From Nocardioides stalactiti (lineage in GTDB: Bacteria; Actinomycetota; Actinomycetes; Propionibacteriales; Nocardioidaceae), in contig NZ_JACEFC010000012.1 in NCBI RefSeq assembly GCF_014180715.1, positions 1-56,386 of the forward strand: a stretch of DNA of 56,386 nucleotides, given 5' to 3'. The notes beneath the pieces were generated by a model that saw only the letters and a program-made list of their open reading frames with translations, was not told where the DNA came from and did no database searches. Position 1 is the stretch's first letter, and each line of letters starts with the position of its first letter. This document shows, piece by piece, positions 9,042-18,473 of this stretch. Made by a program: the position numbers and the translations under genes.

Positions 9042-11483
9042 TTACGGGTAGTAGATGAACGCCTTGCCGGCCTCGCCCATCGCCGTGGTCAGCTGCGGGC
9101 AGCCGACGATCCCGAAGTCGTTGCCGCCCGCGTTGGACGTCGGCGTGTGGCTGAGGTCCACCGACAGGCCGCACTGCGAGTCGTTGTCGAGGTCGTTGGT
9201 GAAGTTCTGGGTGAGGATCTGGTCGATGGACCAGGTCGTCCCCAGGCGGAAGTGGAACGCGCGGCCGCCCATGTTGTTGAACGTGTTGGGCCCGGTGGGG
9301 TCCCCGACCAGGATCCGCTCCTGGTCGATCGCAACGTCCCAGCCGAAGTCCCCGGTGGGGCCGGGGGTCAGGGGCTCGATCTGCACCTGCGGCCACGGCC
9401 CACTGGTGGCCCGGGTGAACACGTAGGCAGCACCGGCCAGGGGCTGCCAGTCGCTGTCGTCGGGTGCCCCGACGACCACGCGCGCCCCGCTGATGTCGAC
9501 CGAGGTGCCGAACTTGTCACCCGCCGCACCGCCGGTCGGCGTCAGCATGGTCTTGAACGGCCAGTTGGTGCCGGAGCGCACCCAGACGTAGGCGGCACCG
9601 ATGCCGGCGTTGTCACCGGGCGAGCCCACGACGAGGGAGGTGCCCTCCAGGGCCACCGACGTGCCGTAGCCGTCGGTGGGCACGGTCCCGGTCGGTGCCA
9701 TCGTCGCCTGCTGCGCCCACGTCGTGCCGCTGCGCAGGAACGTGTAGCTCCGGCCGGCGGTCGACGCGTCGCCGGGGGCACCGACGGCGGCGTAGGCACC
9801 GTTGATCGCCACCGAGTGACCGAAGTTCTCGTGGGCCGGGCCCCCTGCCGCTGGGACGATCCGTGCCTGGCGGGTCCACTCGGTGCCCGAGCCCGCTCGG
9901 AAGAACACGTAGGCCGCCCCATTGCCCTCGTTCGGAGCGCCGACGACCACGTAGGCGCCGTTCATCGACACCGACGAGCCGAAGCCCGCACCCGGGGTGG
10001 GGGTATCAGCCTCGAAGCGGGCCTGGAAGTGCCACATGATGTCGCCGTTGCTGCGGAACAGGTACGCCGCGCCGGCGCCGTTGTTCGACCCCGGAGCCCC
10101 GACCACGGCCCAGGTTCCCGTGTTGTCGTAGGCGACGGAGTAGCCGAACTTCTCGTCCACCTGGGCGGACGGAACCTGGAGCCGGTCCTGCTGGCTCCAC
10201 GTGCCGTTGCCAGCGCGGAAGAGGATGCCGGCCGCACCGATGTTCGGCTCGCCGAAGAACCCCGGAGCGGACGGCGCACCGTACACGCCGTAGTTGCCGG
10301 AGATCGCGAGCGCCGAGACGACGTCGGGGACGTCGACGGGAGCCTTCGCCGTCCACAGGCCGGTGGAGGCTCGGGTGAACGGAACGATCGTGCTGCTGTT
10401 CCTGCCGACGAGGGCATTGGTTCCCGACACGTCGACCGCGGTGGCGAAGACGTCGGTCGTCGACCCGGTGATGGTGTCCTTGCGGGGCCAGGCGGTGCCG
10501 GACCGCTGGAACGAGGAGACGCTCCCGGTCCGGCCGTCGACGTGGTCCCACGTGGGCTGCGTGACCGCCGCCCAGGTGCCGTCGAGCGCGACGTCGAAGC
10601 CGAACCGGCTCGATGCTTGCACCTCCTCCGGGAACAGTTCCGCCTGACGGTTCAGGGCGTTGCCGCTGCGCAGGTACGTGAACGCCCGACCGGCACCGCT
10701 GTTGGCCTCGGGCGCGCCGATGGCGACGTAGTTGCCGTCGACGTCGATGCTCGCGCCGAAGTCGGCACCGGCGGTGAGGTCGTTCGGGGAGACCCGCGTC
10801 TTCCACTGCCAGTCGCTGCCGCTCCGGACGAACATGTCGACGACGCCGTTGTCGACTCCCGGCGAACCGATCACCGCGACGGCGCCGTCGAGGCTCACCG
10901 TCGATCCGAAGCGGTCCCCCGCGTTGGAGTCGGGAGCAGCGAAGATGCCGATCCGCTGCCACTGGCCGCTGGCGTACTGCCATGCCTCGACCCTGCCCGA
11001 GTCGGCTCCTGCCAAGTTGGCGCCGGGCACGCCGATGAGCAGGTGGTTGCCGGCGATGGCAACCGACTCGCCGTACCGGTCGTTGGCACCCAACGAGAAC
11101 AGGTTGAAGTTGCGGCGCAGCTTCCAGTCGGTGCCGGTGCGCTGGAACGCCAGCACCTCGCCGCTGTTCCCACCACCGGACACGGTCGCGTCGGGAAGGC
11201 CGACGACGGCCCAGTTGCCGCTGATGGCGACCGAGTAGCCCATCTCGTAGTGGCCGGAGTCCATGTGGCCGCCGTTGTTGAGGCGGAACTCGCGGTTGTC
11301 GGTCACGGTCGCGACCGCCGCGCGGAGCGCGGCGGGCATCGCGTCGCCGGTGGGCACCAGGCGCGGTGGCGGTGCTGCTGAGGCCGAGCCACTGGACGCC
11401 GTCGTGACCGACAACGTAGCGAGCGCGAGGACCAGCGCCACGAGTGCGCTGAGGACAAGACGGAAGGGAGCGATCCTGTTCAC
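9042..11483 (-). CDS. Secreted FG-GAP repeat protein with 14 propeller blades
   Basis: GTG 11483 opens a typical Sec signal (basic start, long hydrophobic stretch, ASA-AP cleavage region). The 813-residue protein is otherwise a string of about 45-60-residue repeats of the form FGxSVxxxGxxxxVGAPxxxxGxGAAYVFxRxGTxW. I count 14, which would fold as two seven-bladed beta-propellers like integrin-alpha heads. No catalytic domain or cell-wall anchor is visible. Bacterial proteins of this type are usually extracellular adhesins or of unknown role. The ribosome site is weak (ATGGGG upstream), so the start is moderately certain. Confidence 0.85.
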   Translation of the reverse strand: MNRIAPFRLVLSALVALVLALATLSVTTASSGSASAAPPPRLVPTGDAMPAALRAAVATVTDNREFRLNNGGHMDSGHYEMGYSVAISGNWAVVGLPDATVSGGGNSGEVLAFQRTGTDWKLRRNFNLFSLGANDRYGESVAIAGNHLLIGVPGANLAGADSGRVEAWQYASGQWQRIGIFAAPDSNAGDRFGSTVSLDGAVAVIGSPGVDNGVVDMFVRSGSDWQWKTRVSPNDLTAGADFGASIDVDGNYVAIGAPEANSGAGRAFTYLRSGNALNRQAELFPEEVQASSRFGFDVALDGTWAAVTQPTWDHVDGRTGSVSSFQRSGTAWPRKDTITGSTTDVFATAVDVSGTNALVGRNSSTIVPFTRASTGLWTAKAPVDVPDVVSALAISGNYGVYGAPSAPGFFGEPNIGAAGILFRAGNGTWSQQDRLQVPSAQVDEKFGYSVAYDNTGTWAVVGAPGSNNGAGAAYLFRSNGDIMWHFQARFEADTPTPGAGFGSSVSMNGAYVVVGAPNEGNGAAYVFFRAGSGTEWTRQARIVPAAGGPAHENFGHSVAINGAYAAVGAPGDASTAGRSYTFLRSGTTWAQQATMAPTGTVPTDGYGTSVALEGTSLVVGSPGDNAGIGAAYVWVRSGTNWPFKTMLTPTGGAAGDKFGTSVDISGARVVVGAPDDSDWQPLAGAAYVFTRATSGPWPQVQIEPLTPGPTGDFGWDVAIDQERILVGDPTGPNTFNNMGGRAFHFRLGTTWSIDQILTQNFTNDLDNDSQCGLSVDLSHTPTSNAGGNDFGIVGCPQLTTAMGEAGKAFIYYP

Positions 11484-11597
11484 TTCGAAACCCCATATCG
11501 AAGGAGGAGCAGTGGGAGCAGCGCCCCGGAACGCCCTTCCACCCTGGCACGGCAAGGCGCGTCCGTCTCCAGCAATCGGGTTAAATCATCCGATCGG

Positions 11598-13628
11598 CTA
11601 TCCGCTCCGTCCGACCCGCCGGAGACCGTCCTGACGCGGCCACCAGAAGCGGTCACCGAGCAGGACAGCCAGCGCGGGGACGAGCAGTGTCCGGACCACG
11701 AGCGTGTCCAGGAGCACCCCGACACAGACGATCGTCCCCAGCTGGGCGAGCACGACGAGCGGGAGGACGCCGAGCACGGCGAACACGGCGGCCAGGAGGA
11801 TGCCGGCGCTCGTGATGACGCCTCCGGTCGACGCCAGGGCGCGCAGCATCCCCTCGCGCGTCCCGTGCTCGGTCGCCTCCTCGCGTGCCCGGGTCACCAG
11901 GAAGATGCTGTAGTCCACCCCGAGCGCCACCAGGAAGAGGAACGCCAGGAGCGGGGCGCCCACGTCCAGGCCCTCGAACCCGAGCACGCCGGTGAAGATC
12001 CACCACGAGGCACCCATCGCAGCGGCGTACGACGCGACGACGGCGAGCACCAGCACGATGGCCGCGACCGCGGCGCGGAGCAGCAGGACCAGCGCCGCCA
12101 GCACGAGGACGAGGATCAGGGGCATCACGACCCACCGGTCCCGAGCCGCGCCGGCGGCCTCGTCCACGGCCTCGGCCTCGGCCCCGCCGACGTGGGTGTC
12201 GGCGACGTCGGCCAGCGCGTCGCGCAGGTCCTCGACGGTGGCGCGGGCTGCCGCGGACCCCGAACCGCCCTCCAGCACGACCTGGAGCTCGGTGACCCCG
12301 TCGCCCTCGCTCCCCGGCCGCACCGACACGACACCGGGCACCGACCGGACGGTGTCGACCACCGTCGCGACCTCGTCGCTGCGGGTCACGACGCTCGTCG
12401 GGTCGGAGGTGCCTGCGGGGAACGACTCGGCGATCCGCTCGGCCGCAGCGATCGCCTCGGGCTTGTCGAGGAACTGGTCCGCCCGGTCGAGCCCGAGGTC
12501 GACGGCCAGGAGGCCGGACGCGCCGAGCACGAGCACCGCGAGGACGCCGGCGACCACCTGGCTGGGCCGACGGGCGACCTGGTCCCCGATCCTGCGCCAG
12601 AGCGACGCGTCCACGGTGGCCACGGGCTCGCCCGCGCGGGGCACTCGCGGCCAGAAGACCCACCGACCGAACAGGCTCAGCGCTGCGGGCAGCACGACAA
12701 GGCCGAAGAAGACGGCGGTCACGATGCCGACCGCCGCTGCGACGCCGAGCCCGCGGGTGGTCGGGACGACCGAGAGCAGCAAGGTGAGCACACCCACGAC
12801 CACGGTGGCGGCGCTGAACAGCACCGGTTCCGCCGTACGACGGAGCGCGACGCCGAGGGCCTCGCGACGGTCCTCGTGCCGCGCCAGCTCGTCGCGGTAG
12901 CGCGACATCAGGAGCAGTGCGTAGTTGGTGCCGGCGCCGAAGACGAGGACCGAGAGGATCCCGACCGTCGACTCGTCCCACGCGATCTCGACGCCGGCCG
13001 CGCTCAGCGCGGCGAGCACCTGGGTCGCGAGCACCGCGGCCAGCCGGTCCGCGACTCCCACGACGACGAGCGGGATGATCCACAGCACCGGGCTCCGGTA
13101 GGTGAGGATGAGCAGGACGGCCACCACCAGCGCCGTGACGGTCAGCAGGCGCAGGTTCGCGCCGTCGAAGACGGCCGCCAGGTCGGCCTCGATGCCGGCC
13201 GGACCGGTCACCTGGGCCGTGACGCCGTCCGGCACCTCGGCGGCGAGCCGGTCCCGCAGGTCGTCGACGGCGTCCGCGTTGGCGGTGGCGGAAGCGGCCT
13301 CGATCGGGACGACCGCGAGGGCGGCGGTCCCGTCCTCGGACAGCATCGGCGGCGCGACGCCCACCCGCGGCAGTCCGTCGACGTCGAGCCGACCCGACTC
13401 CACCGCGAAGACCACGATCGCGACGTTGCCGGCGTCGTCCGGAAGGTCCTCGGCGAGCTCGGCCGCTGCCGTGCTGTCGTAGCCCCTGGGCATCGAGTCG
13501 GTCGCGAGCCGGTCGCGCTCCCCCTCCCCCACCGCGCCGATGAGGAGTGCGGCGACCAGCAGCGGCAGGAGCGCCAGGAGCAGTCCGGCACGGACGGAGG
13601 CGGTGATGACGGGCGCGGGGCGGGGCAT
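11598..13628 (-). CDS. MMPL-family (RND) membrane exporter under MarR control
   Basis: This 676-residue protein starts at ATG 13628 behind GAGGAGAAG. It has the MmpL plan: TM1, an extracytoplasmic loop (about 35-170), TM2-6 with the GAGTNYALLLMSRYRDEL motif, a second loop, and TM7-12 with GVDYSIFLVTRAREE. The two DY/NY motifs are the family's proton-relay sites; the first carries Asn in place of Asp. It exports hydrophobic substrates (lipids, drugs) by proton antiport. It is divergent from a MarR regulator, with a shared operator between them, which suggests inducible efflux. The 3' end is followed by a 114-bp gap before the FG-GAP gene start. Confidence 0.88.
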   Translation of the reverse strand: MPRPAPVITASVRAGLLLALLPLLVAALLIGAVGEGERDRLATDSMPRGYDSTAAAELAEDLPDDAGNVAIVVFAVESGRLDVDGLPRVGVAPPMLSEDGTAALAVVPIEAASATANADAVDDLRDRLAAEVPDGVTAQVTGPAGIEADLAAVFDGANLRLLTVTALVVAVLLILTYRSPVLWIIPLVVVGVADRLAAVLATQVLAALSAAGVEIAWDESTVGILSVLVFGAGTNYALLLMSRYRDELARHEDRREALGVALRRTAEPVLFSAATVVVGVLTLLLSVVPTTRGLGVAAAVGIVTAVFFGLVVLPAALSLFGRWVFWPRVPRAGEPVATVDASLWRRIGDQVARRPSQVVAGVLAVLVLGASGLLAVDLGLDRADQFLDKPEAIAAAERIAESFPAGTSDPTSVVTRSDEVATVVDTVRSVPGVVSVRPGSEGDGVTELQVVLEGGSGSAAARATVEDLRDALADVADTHVGGAEAEAVDEAAGAARDRWVVMPLILVLVLAALVLLLRAAVAAIVLVLAVVASYAAAMGASWWIFTGVLGFEGLDVGAPLLAFLFLVALGVDYSIFLVTRAREEATEHGTREGMLRALASTGGVITSAGILLAAVFAVLGVLPLVVLAQLGTIVCVGVLLDTLVVRTLLVPALAVLLGDRFWWPRQDGLRRVGRSG

Positions 13629-13666
13629 TCTCTTCTCCTCGGACCACGGGACGGACTAGGATTGAT

Positions 13667-13685
13667 TTAGCGTACTGATTGCTAA
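13667..13685. promoter_or_regulatory. Palindromic MarR-type operator between the exporter and its regulator
   Basis: TTAGC (13667-13671), a 9-bp spacer and GCTAA (13681-13685) form a perfect inverted repeat. It lies in the only AT-rich patch of the 71-bp divergent intergenic region, the usual position for a MarR dimer site that represses both genes. Confidence 0.6.
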
Positions 13686-13699
13686 GTAGGTGAACAACT

Positions 13700-14182
13700 T
13701 TGGTCGAGGCGACCCGCCCGGGATGGCACGAGAGCCCTTCCCTCACCGCGCTCCGGGAGGCCCTCGAGGCCGCGGCCCTCATGCGCGGCACGATCGCCCG
13801 CTCCGCGGGTCTGTCCGAGTCCGAGCTGCGCACCCTCGAGCACCTGGTCCGGACGCCGCTCGGGCCGGCCGACCTGGCCCGTCGCCTCGGGGTCTCGACA
13901 GCCGCGGTCACCGGGATCCTCGACCGTCTCGAAGGACGCGACCACCTCGAGCGCGCGCCCCATCCCGACGACCGGCGCCGGACCGCGTTGACCGTCACCG
14001 ACAGCGGCCGCCAGGAGATCCGCGGCCACCTGGCGCCGATGTTCCTCGCGCTCCAGCAGCTCGACGACGCGTTCGACCCCGCCGAGCGCGAGGTCGTCGC
14101 CCGCTACCTGCGCGACGTGACCGCAGCGTTCGACAGGATCGCCCAGGGAGCAACGGGCACCGACGACGCTCCTACTCCTTGA
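13700..14182 (+). CDS. MarR-family transcriptional regulator
   Basis: This 160-residue winged-helix protein starts at TTG 13700, with AGTAGGTG 7 nt upstream. The core reads LRTLEHLVRTPLGPADLARRLGVSTAAVTGILDRLEGRDHLERAPHPDDRR, including the recognition helix and the wing with the conserved DxR. A C-terminal helix (EVVARYLRDVTAAFDRIA) would form the dimer interface. It is divergent from the MmpL exporter and likely represses both genes until a ligand binds. It overlaps the convergent response-regulator gene by 11 bp. Confidence 0.88.
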   Translation: MVEATRPGWHESPSLTALREALEAAALMRGTIARSAGLSESELRTLEHLVRTPLGPADLARRLGVSTAAVTGILDRLEGRDHLERAPHPDDRRRTALTVTDSGRQEIRGHLAPMFLALQQLDDAFDPAEREVVARYLRDVTAAFDRIAQGATGTDDAPTP

Positions 14183-14828
14183 CGCGCCGGGTCTCGTAGG
14201 CCCACATGGCGACCTCGACACGGTTGCGGGCGCCGAGCTTGTTCATCAGTGCGGCGACGTGGGTCTTCACCGTGCTGAGGGTGATGTGCAGCTCCGCGGC
14301 GATCTCGGCGTTGGTGCGGCCGCGGGCAACGGTGAGCAGCACCTCCTCCTCGCGCTCGGTGAGAGGCTCGATCGGCTGGGCCGGCGGGGTGGCTCGCTCC
14401 GCGCTGGCGAGCGTGGTGAGCAGCCGGCGGGTGATGCTGGGTGAGATGAGCGCGTCGCCGTTCGCGGCGGCATGGATCGCCTGGACCAGCAGCTCGGGCC
14501 CGGCGTCCTTGAGGAGGAAGCCCCGGGCGCCCGCCTTGAGGGCGCCGTGGACGTACTCGTCGAGGTCGAAGGTCGTGATGACGACCACGGCGAGGGGGGC
14601 CTCGACGCCCGGGCCCGCAAGCTGCCGGGTGGCCTCGACCCCGTCGATGCCGGGCATCCGGATGTCGAAGAGGCAGACGTCGGGCCGCAGCCGGCGGGCC
14701 ACGGCCACGGCTTCATGGCCGTCGGTCGCCTCGCCGACGACCTCGATCCCGGGCTGCGCGTTGAGGATCATCGTCAGGCCGGTCCGGACCAGGAGCTGGT
14801 CGTCGGCGACCACCACCCGGATGGTCAC
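14172..14828 (-). CDS. NarL/LuxR-family response regulator
   Basis: This 218-residue protein has a receiver domain (VVVADDQLLVRTGL acidic pocket, FDIRMPGIDG with the phospho-Asp, TTFD, FLLKDAG with the conserved Lys). A LuxR HTH at the C-terminus follows (LTEREEEVLLTVARGRTNAEIAAELHITLSTVKTHVAALMNKLG). The ATG overlaps the histidine-kinase stop as ATGA, so the pair is translationally coupled. The kinase gene is divergent from the second MmpL exporter, which is a likely regulon member. Confidence 0.93.
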   Translation of the reverse strand: MTIRVVVADDQLLVRTGLTMILNAQPGIEVVGEATDGHEAVAVARRLRPDVCLFDIRMPGIDGVEATRQLAGPGVEAPLAVVVITTFDLDEYVHGALKAGARGFLLKDAGPELLVQAIHAAANGDALISPSITRRLLTTLASAERATPPAQPIEPLTEREEEVLLTVARGRTNAEIAAELHITLSTVKTHVAALMNKLGARNRVEVAMWAYETRRVKE

Positions 14829-15988
14829 CGCGCCATCTCCCGGGGCAGCGTCGCCTGGACGGTCCAGCCGCCGGCCGGGTCCGGGCCCGCCTGACAGGCG
14901 CCGCCGAGCAGCTTTGCACGCTCCGCCATGCCGAGGATGCCGTAGCCGCCTGCGGTCGAGAGGCGGGCGGCTTCTCCGTCGTCGTGCACACGCAACCGTA
15001 CGACGCCGACGTCGCCCGTCACCTCCACGCTGACCGTCGCGGCGTTGCGCGCGTGCCGGATCGCGTTGGTGACCGACTCCTGACAGATCCGGTAGACCGC
15101 GACCTCCACGGGTTGCGGGAGGCCGGCGAGGTCACCCGCACGGCGCACCTGCACCAGCGGGCTCATCCGGGTCAGCTCCTCCAGATCGCTGATCCCCCGC
15201 TGCGGCCCGTACTCGACGGGCCCGGCGTCGAGCGCGTCAGTGTCGCCCCGCGCACCCTGACGCAGCACCCCGACCATCGCGCGCATCTCGAGCAACGTCC
15301 GAGAGGCCTCTGCCTCGATCACGGCCAGCGCCTGGACCGCCGCAGCCGGGTCGGTGGCCGCGACAGCGCGGCCCGCCTGCGCCTGGATCGCGATGGCCGA
15401 CACGTGGTGCGCGACGGTGTCGTGCAGCTCGCGGGCGAGCTCGCCGCGCTCGGCCGTCCGGACCTGCTGCACCTCGCGCCGGCGGGCCACCGCGCGATAC
15501 CGCATCGCCGCCCCGAGGGCGAACGACGCGACCAGCACGGTGATGCCACCGATCGCCTCCCCGAACGGGGTCTCGGTGACGGCGAGGGACAGGCTCGCCG
15601 GGACGGCGACGATCGCCGTACCGACCAGTGCCTCGCGGCCCGAAGCCCATCGGTACAGGGCGTAGGGCAGGAGCAGGACGGCGGCCATGGTGTTGAGCCC
15701 CACCTCGGCGACGTCGTCGAGGATCGTCGGCAGGTACAGGACCATCCCGCCGCCGAAGCCGACCGCGGTGGCGAGGAGCGGATGGGTACGCCGCCACAGC
15801 AGAACCGGGATCACCAGGAGGGCGACCACGGTGGCCAGGGGACGCCACGGCACGTCGGAGCGGAGGCTCGCCTCGGCCACGGCCGTGATCAGGAGGGCGC
15901 CGACGAGCACCCAGTCCCGCCACACCCGCGCCGGCGGTTCCGGGGCACGGGGCTCGGCGAGGACCGAGCGGAGGAAGGAGGCGACCAT
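14825..15988 (-). CDS. Sensor histidine kinase, HisKA_3 (DesK/NarX) type
   Basis: This 387-residue protein has an N-terminal block of about 4-6 membrane helices (residues about 25-165) with almost no extracytoplasmic loop, as in intramembrane-sensing kinases. The dimerisation helix carries the phospho-acceptor ELHDTVAHHVSAIAIQAQAG. The ATPase domain follows with VTNAIRHA (N-box) and GGYGILGMAERAKLLGG (G-box). It pairs with the downstream NarL-type regulator by an ATGA overlap. It likely senses membrane or envelope state and controls the divergent MmpL exporter 132 bp away; the target is inferred from position. Confidence 0.92.
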   Translation of the reverse strand: MVASFLRSVLAEPRAPEPPARVWRDWVLVGALLITAVAEASLRSDVPWRPLATVVALLVIPVLLWRRTHPLLATAVGFGGGMVLYLPTILDDVAEVGLNTMAAVLLLPYALYRWASGREALVGTAIVAVPASLSLAVTETPFGEAIGGITVLVASFALGAAMRYRAVARRREVQQVRTAERGELARELHDTVAHHVSAIAIQAQAGRAVAATDPAAAVQALAVIEAEASRTLLEMRAMVGVLRQGARGDTDALDAGPVEYGPQRGISDLEELTRMSPLVQVRRAGDLAGLPQPVEVAVYRICQESVTNAIRHARNAATVSVEVTGDVGVVRLRVHDDGEAARLSTAGGYGILGMAERAKLLGGACQAGPDPAGGWTVQATLPREMAR

Positions 15989-16120
15989 CGCTCCAGCCTA
16001 GAGAGCGGTGCGCCTCGTCGTACGGGGCACAAGGACGAGCTGCTCGTCGTACTTTCGGAGGAGGAACCGACCATTCCTTGGCCCGATGTGGATCGCTCGC
16101 TGCCCGGCCACCGTGGAGGC

Positions 16121-18256
16121 ATGTCGAATCTCCTCTACCGGCTCGGCCGGTCTGCCGCCGCCCGGCCCTGGACCGCGATCGGCGCGTGGGTCCTGCTCGC
16201 CGTGGTCGTCATCGCCTTCTCCGCCGCCTTCGGGCGCGAGCTCGAGGAGAGCTTCGAGGCGCCCGGCCTCGACTCCTACCGCGCTGCGGAGCTGCTCGCC
16301 GAGACGAACGCCGACGAGGGCGGAGTCACCGCTCACGTGGTCCTCGAGGCCCCGGATGCCGCGGCGCAGCTCGCGCCGGTGGAGTCAGCCCTCGCGGACC
16401 TCCCCCACGTGGTGGGTACGACGAGCAGCGTCTCGCCGGAGGGCGACATCGCGCTGGTGCGGGTGCAGTACCCCGCGGTCGAGGAGCTCGAGAAGTCCGA
16501 CCTGGTGAACCTCAAGGACGCTGTCGCCGACCTGCGTGACGAGTCGTCGCTGACGGTGGAGGCAGGCGGTGACCTGTTCTTCGCGTTCGAGGAGGCACCC
16601 ACCGGGCTCGGCGAGGTCGCGGGCATCGTCGTCGCGATGGTCATCCTGCTGATCGCGTTCGGCTCCTTCGTCGCCATGGGCCTGCCGATCGGGATGGCGC
16701 TGCTCGGCCTGGTCGTGGGCGCCACCTCGATGAGTCTCGTGACCTACCTGATCGACATCCCGGCCTGGGCACCCCAGCTGGCGGCCATGGTCGGGCTCGG
16801 CGTCGGCATCGACTACGCGCTCTTCCTGGTCACCCGGCACCGCGAGCACCTGGCGCTGGGGATGGCGGTCGAGGAGTCGGTGGGCCGGGCGCTGGCGACG
16901 GCCGGACAGGCGGTGATCTTCGCCGGCGGCACGGTCGTCGTGGCGATCCTCGGGCTGCTCGTCGCGGGGATCCCGTTCGTCACCGGCGGCGGGGTCGCCA
17001 TCTCCGCGATGGTCCTCGTCATGGTGCTCGCCTCGGTGACCCTGCTGCCGGCGCTGCTCGGGCTCGCGGGGCAGCGGATCAACGGTCGTCGCCGCTCGCC
17101 GCACGGCCCTGTCGACCTGCCGAGCACCGGCTGGCACCGATGGGGTGCCCACGTGACCCGGCACGCGACGTCGTACCTCGTCGGCGGTGGCGTCCTCATG
17201 CTGGCGCTGGCCGCCCCCGTCCTCGCGCTCAACCTGGGCTTCCCCGACGACGGGACCAAGCCCGAGTCCCGGACCGAACGGCGGGCCTACGACCTCGTCG
17301 CCGAGGGCTTCGGCCCCGGGGCCAACGGTCCGCTGGTGATCGCGGTCGACATCTCCCAGGAGCCCTCCGTCGTGGCGCCGCTGGCCGAGGCAGTGGCTGC
17401 CGACCCGGGCATCGCGTCGGGCGACGAGCCGACCGTCGACCTCCGGGCGGGTGTGGCGACCCTGGTGGCACTGCCGACCACGTCGCCGCAGGACGAGTCC
17501 ACCCAGGAGACGGTCGCCCGGCTCCGCGAGGAGGTCTTCCCGACCGTGCTGGACGGCACCGGGGCAACCGCCCACGTGGGCGGACAGACGGCCACCTTCG
17601 CCGATCTCGGTGACCGGGTGCAGGAGCGGATGCCGCGCTTCGTCGCCGCGGTGCTGCTGCTGTCGTTCCTCCTGCTCACCCTGCTGTTCCGGTCGGTGCT
17701 GGTGCCCCTGAAGGCGGTCCTGCTCAACCTGCTGAGCGTCGGCGCGGCCTACGGCGTGCTCGTGATGGTCTTCCAGTGGGGCTGGGCGGCCGGCCTCATC
17801 GGCGTCGAGTCAACGGTGCCGATCGTGTCCTTCATCCCGCTGTTCATGTTCGCCATCCTGTTCGGGCTCTCCATGGACTACGAGGTCTTCCTGCTGTCCC
17901 GTGTGCGCGAGGAGTACCGCCGCCACGGTGACAACGGCCGCGCGGTCATCGAGGGGATCGCCGGCACCGGCCGCACCATCACCGCCGCCGCACTGATCAT
18001 GGTCGCGGTCTTCTCGGGCTTCGTCCTGGGCAGCGACCCGGTCGTGAAGATGATGGGAGTAGGACTGGCCACGGCCATCTTCCTCGACGCCACCGTCGTC
18101 CGGCTGATCCTGGTTCCGGCCACCATGAAGCTCCTCGGCGATGCGAACTGGTGGCTCCCCGGATGGCTGGACCGGCTCCTGCCCGAGCTCGACCCGACAC
18201 TCCAGGAGGCGACGATCGAAGGGCAGCCCTCCGCAGCCCACGGGACCGCCGGCTGA
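16121..18256 (+). CDS. MMPL-family (RND) membrane exporter next to a two-component system
   Basis: This 711-residue protein starts at ATG 16121 with GTGGAGG upstream; an open frame extends far upstream but is only antisense to the kinase. It shows TM1 (WTAIGAWVLLAVVVIAFSAAF), a periplasmic-type loop, TM2-6 with GVGIDYALFLVTRHREH, a second loop, and TM7-12 with GLSMDYEVFLLSRVREEYRR. Both proton-relay Asp-Tyr motifs are intact. It is an exporter of lipids or hydrophobic compounds. A long hairpin follows the stop. The left end of the integrated element lies 171 bp downstream. Confidence 0.9.
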   Translation: MSNLLYRLGRSAAARPWTAIGAWVLLAVVVIAFSAAFGRELEESFEAPGLDSYRAAELLAETNADEGGVTAHVVLEAPDAAAQLAPVESALADLPHVVGTTSSVSPEGDIALVRVQYPAVEELEKSDLVNLKDAVADLRDESSLTVEAGGDLFFAFEEAPTGLGEVAGIVVAMVILLIAFGSFVAMGLPIGMALLGLVVGATSMSLVTYLIDIPAWAPQLAAMVGLGVGIDYALFLVTRHREHLALGMAVEESVGRALATAGQAVIFAGGTVVVAILGLLVAGIPFVTGGGVAISAMVLVMVLASVTLLPALLGLAGQRINGRRRSPHGPVDLPSTGWHRWGAHVTRHATSYLVGGGVLMLALAAPVLALNLGFPDDGTKPESRTERRAYDLVAEGFGPGANGPLVIAVDISQEPSVVAPLAEAVAADPGIASGDEPTVDLRAGVATLVALPTTSPQDESTQETVARLREEVFPTVLDGTGATAHVGGQTATFADLGDRVQERMPRFVAAVLLLSFLLLTLLFRSVLVPLKAVLLNLLSVGAAYGVLVMVFQWGWAAGLIGVESTVPIVSFIPLFMFAILFGLSMDYEVFLLSRVREEYRRHGDNGRAVIEGIAGTGRTITAAALIMVAVFSGFVLGSDPVVKMMGVGLATAIFLDATVVRLILVPATMKLLGDANWWLPGWLDRLLPELDPTLQEATIEGQPSAAHGTAG

Positions 18257-18273
18257 CGTCCGGCAGAGCGCTG

Positions 18274-18318
18274 ATTGGGGAGGATCCGGTGAACCTGGTT
18301 CATCGGATCCTCCCCAAT
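18274..18318 (+). terminator. Long near-perfect palindrome after the MmpL gene
   Basis: Two 22-base arms (18274-18295 and 18297-18318) pair around a single central base, with only one G-T wobble (18289/18303). This gives an unusually long uninterrupted hairpin starting 18 bp after the stop. No T tract follows, so it fits the tract-less hairpin terminators of actinobacteria and could also work from the other strand. Confidence 0.65.
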
Positions 18319-18380
18319 GACCAGAGATCAGACGCGGCCGAACGCCAAGCCGCGCCCGGTGGGTTCTCCAGGAAGCAGTG

Positions 18381-18413
18381 GAGGCCGCTCCCGTTGTGAA
18401 CGGAAACGGCCTC
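18381..18413 (-). terminator. Probable original terminator of the tRNA-Pro gene
   Basis: GAGGCCG (18381-18387) pairs with CGGCCTC (18407-18413) around an inner CCGTT/AACGG hairpin. It lies just outside the displaced tRNA 3' fragment, where the tRNA transcript (minus strand) would have ended before integration. Confidence 0.5.
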
Positions 18414-18426
18414 TGACCTGCGGTTC

Positions 18427-18473
18427 TTCGGTCGGGCTGACAGGATTTGAACCTGCGACCCCTTGACCCCCAG
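18427..18473. repeat. Left attachment site: displaced 3' fragment of tRNA-Pro
   Basis: These 47 bp are identical to 25961-26007 and contain the tRNA 3' half from the anticodon loop through the acceptor end. Beyond 18473 the match stops abruptly, so no functional tRNA is encoded here. Confidence 0.93.

Noticed and set aside
14984..16120. N-terminal extension of the second MmpL protein
   Set aside because: The frame stays open only because it is antisense to the histidine kinase; ATG 16121 has a ribosome site and starts directly before TM1.
18431..18473. Second tRNA gene at the left boundary
   Set aside because: Only the 3' half is present; the 5' half cannot be formed from the flanking bases.
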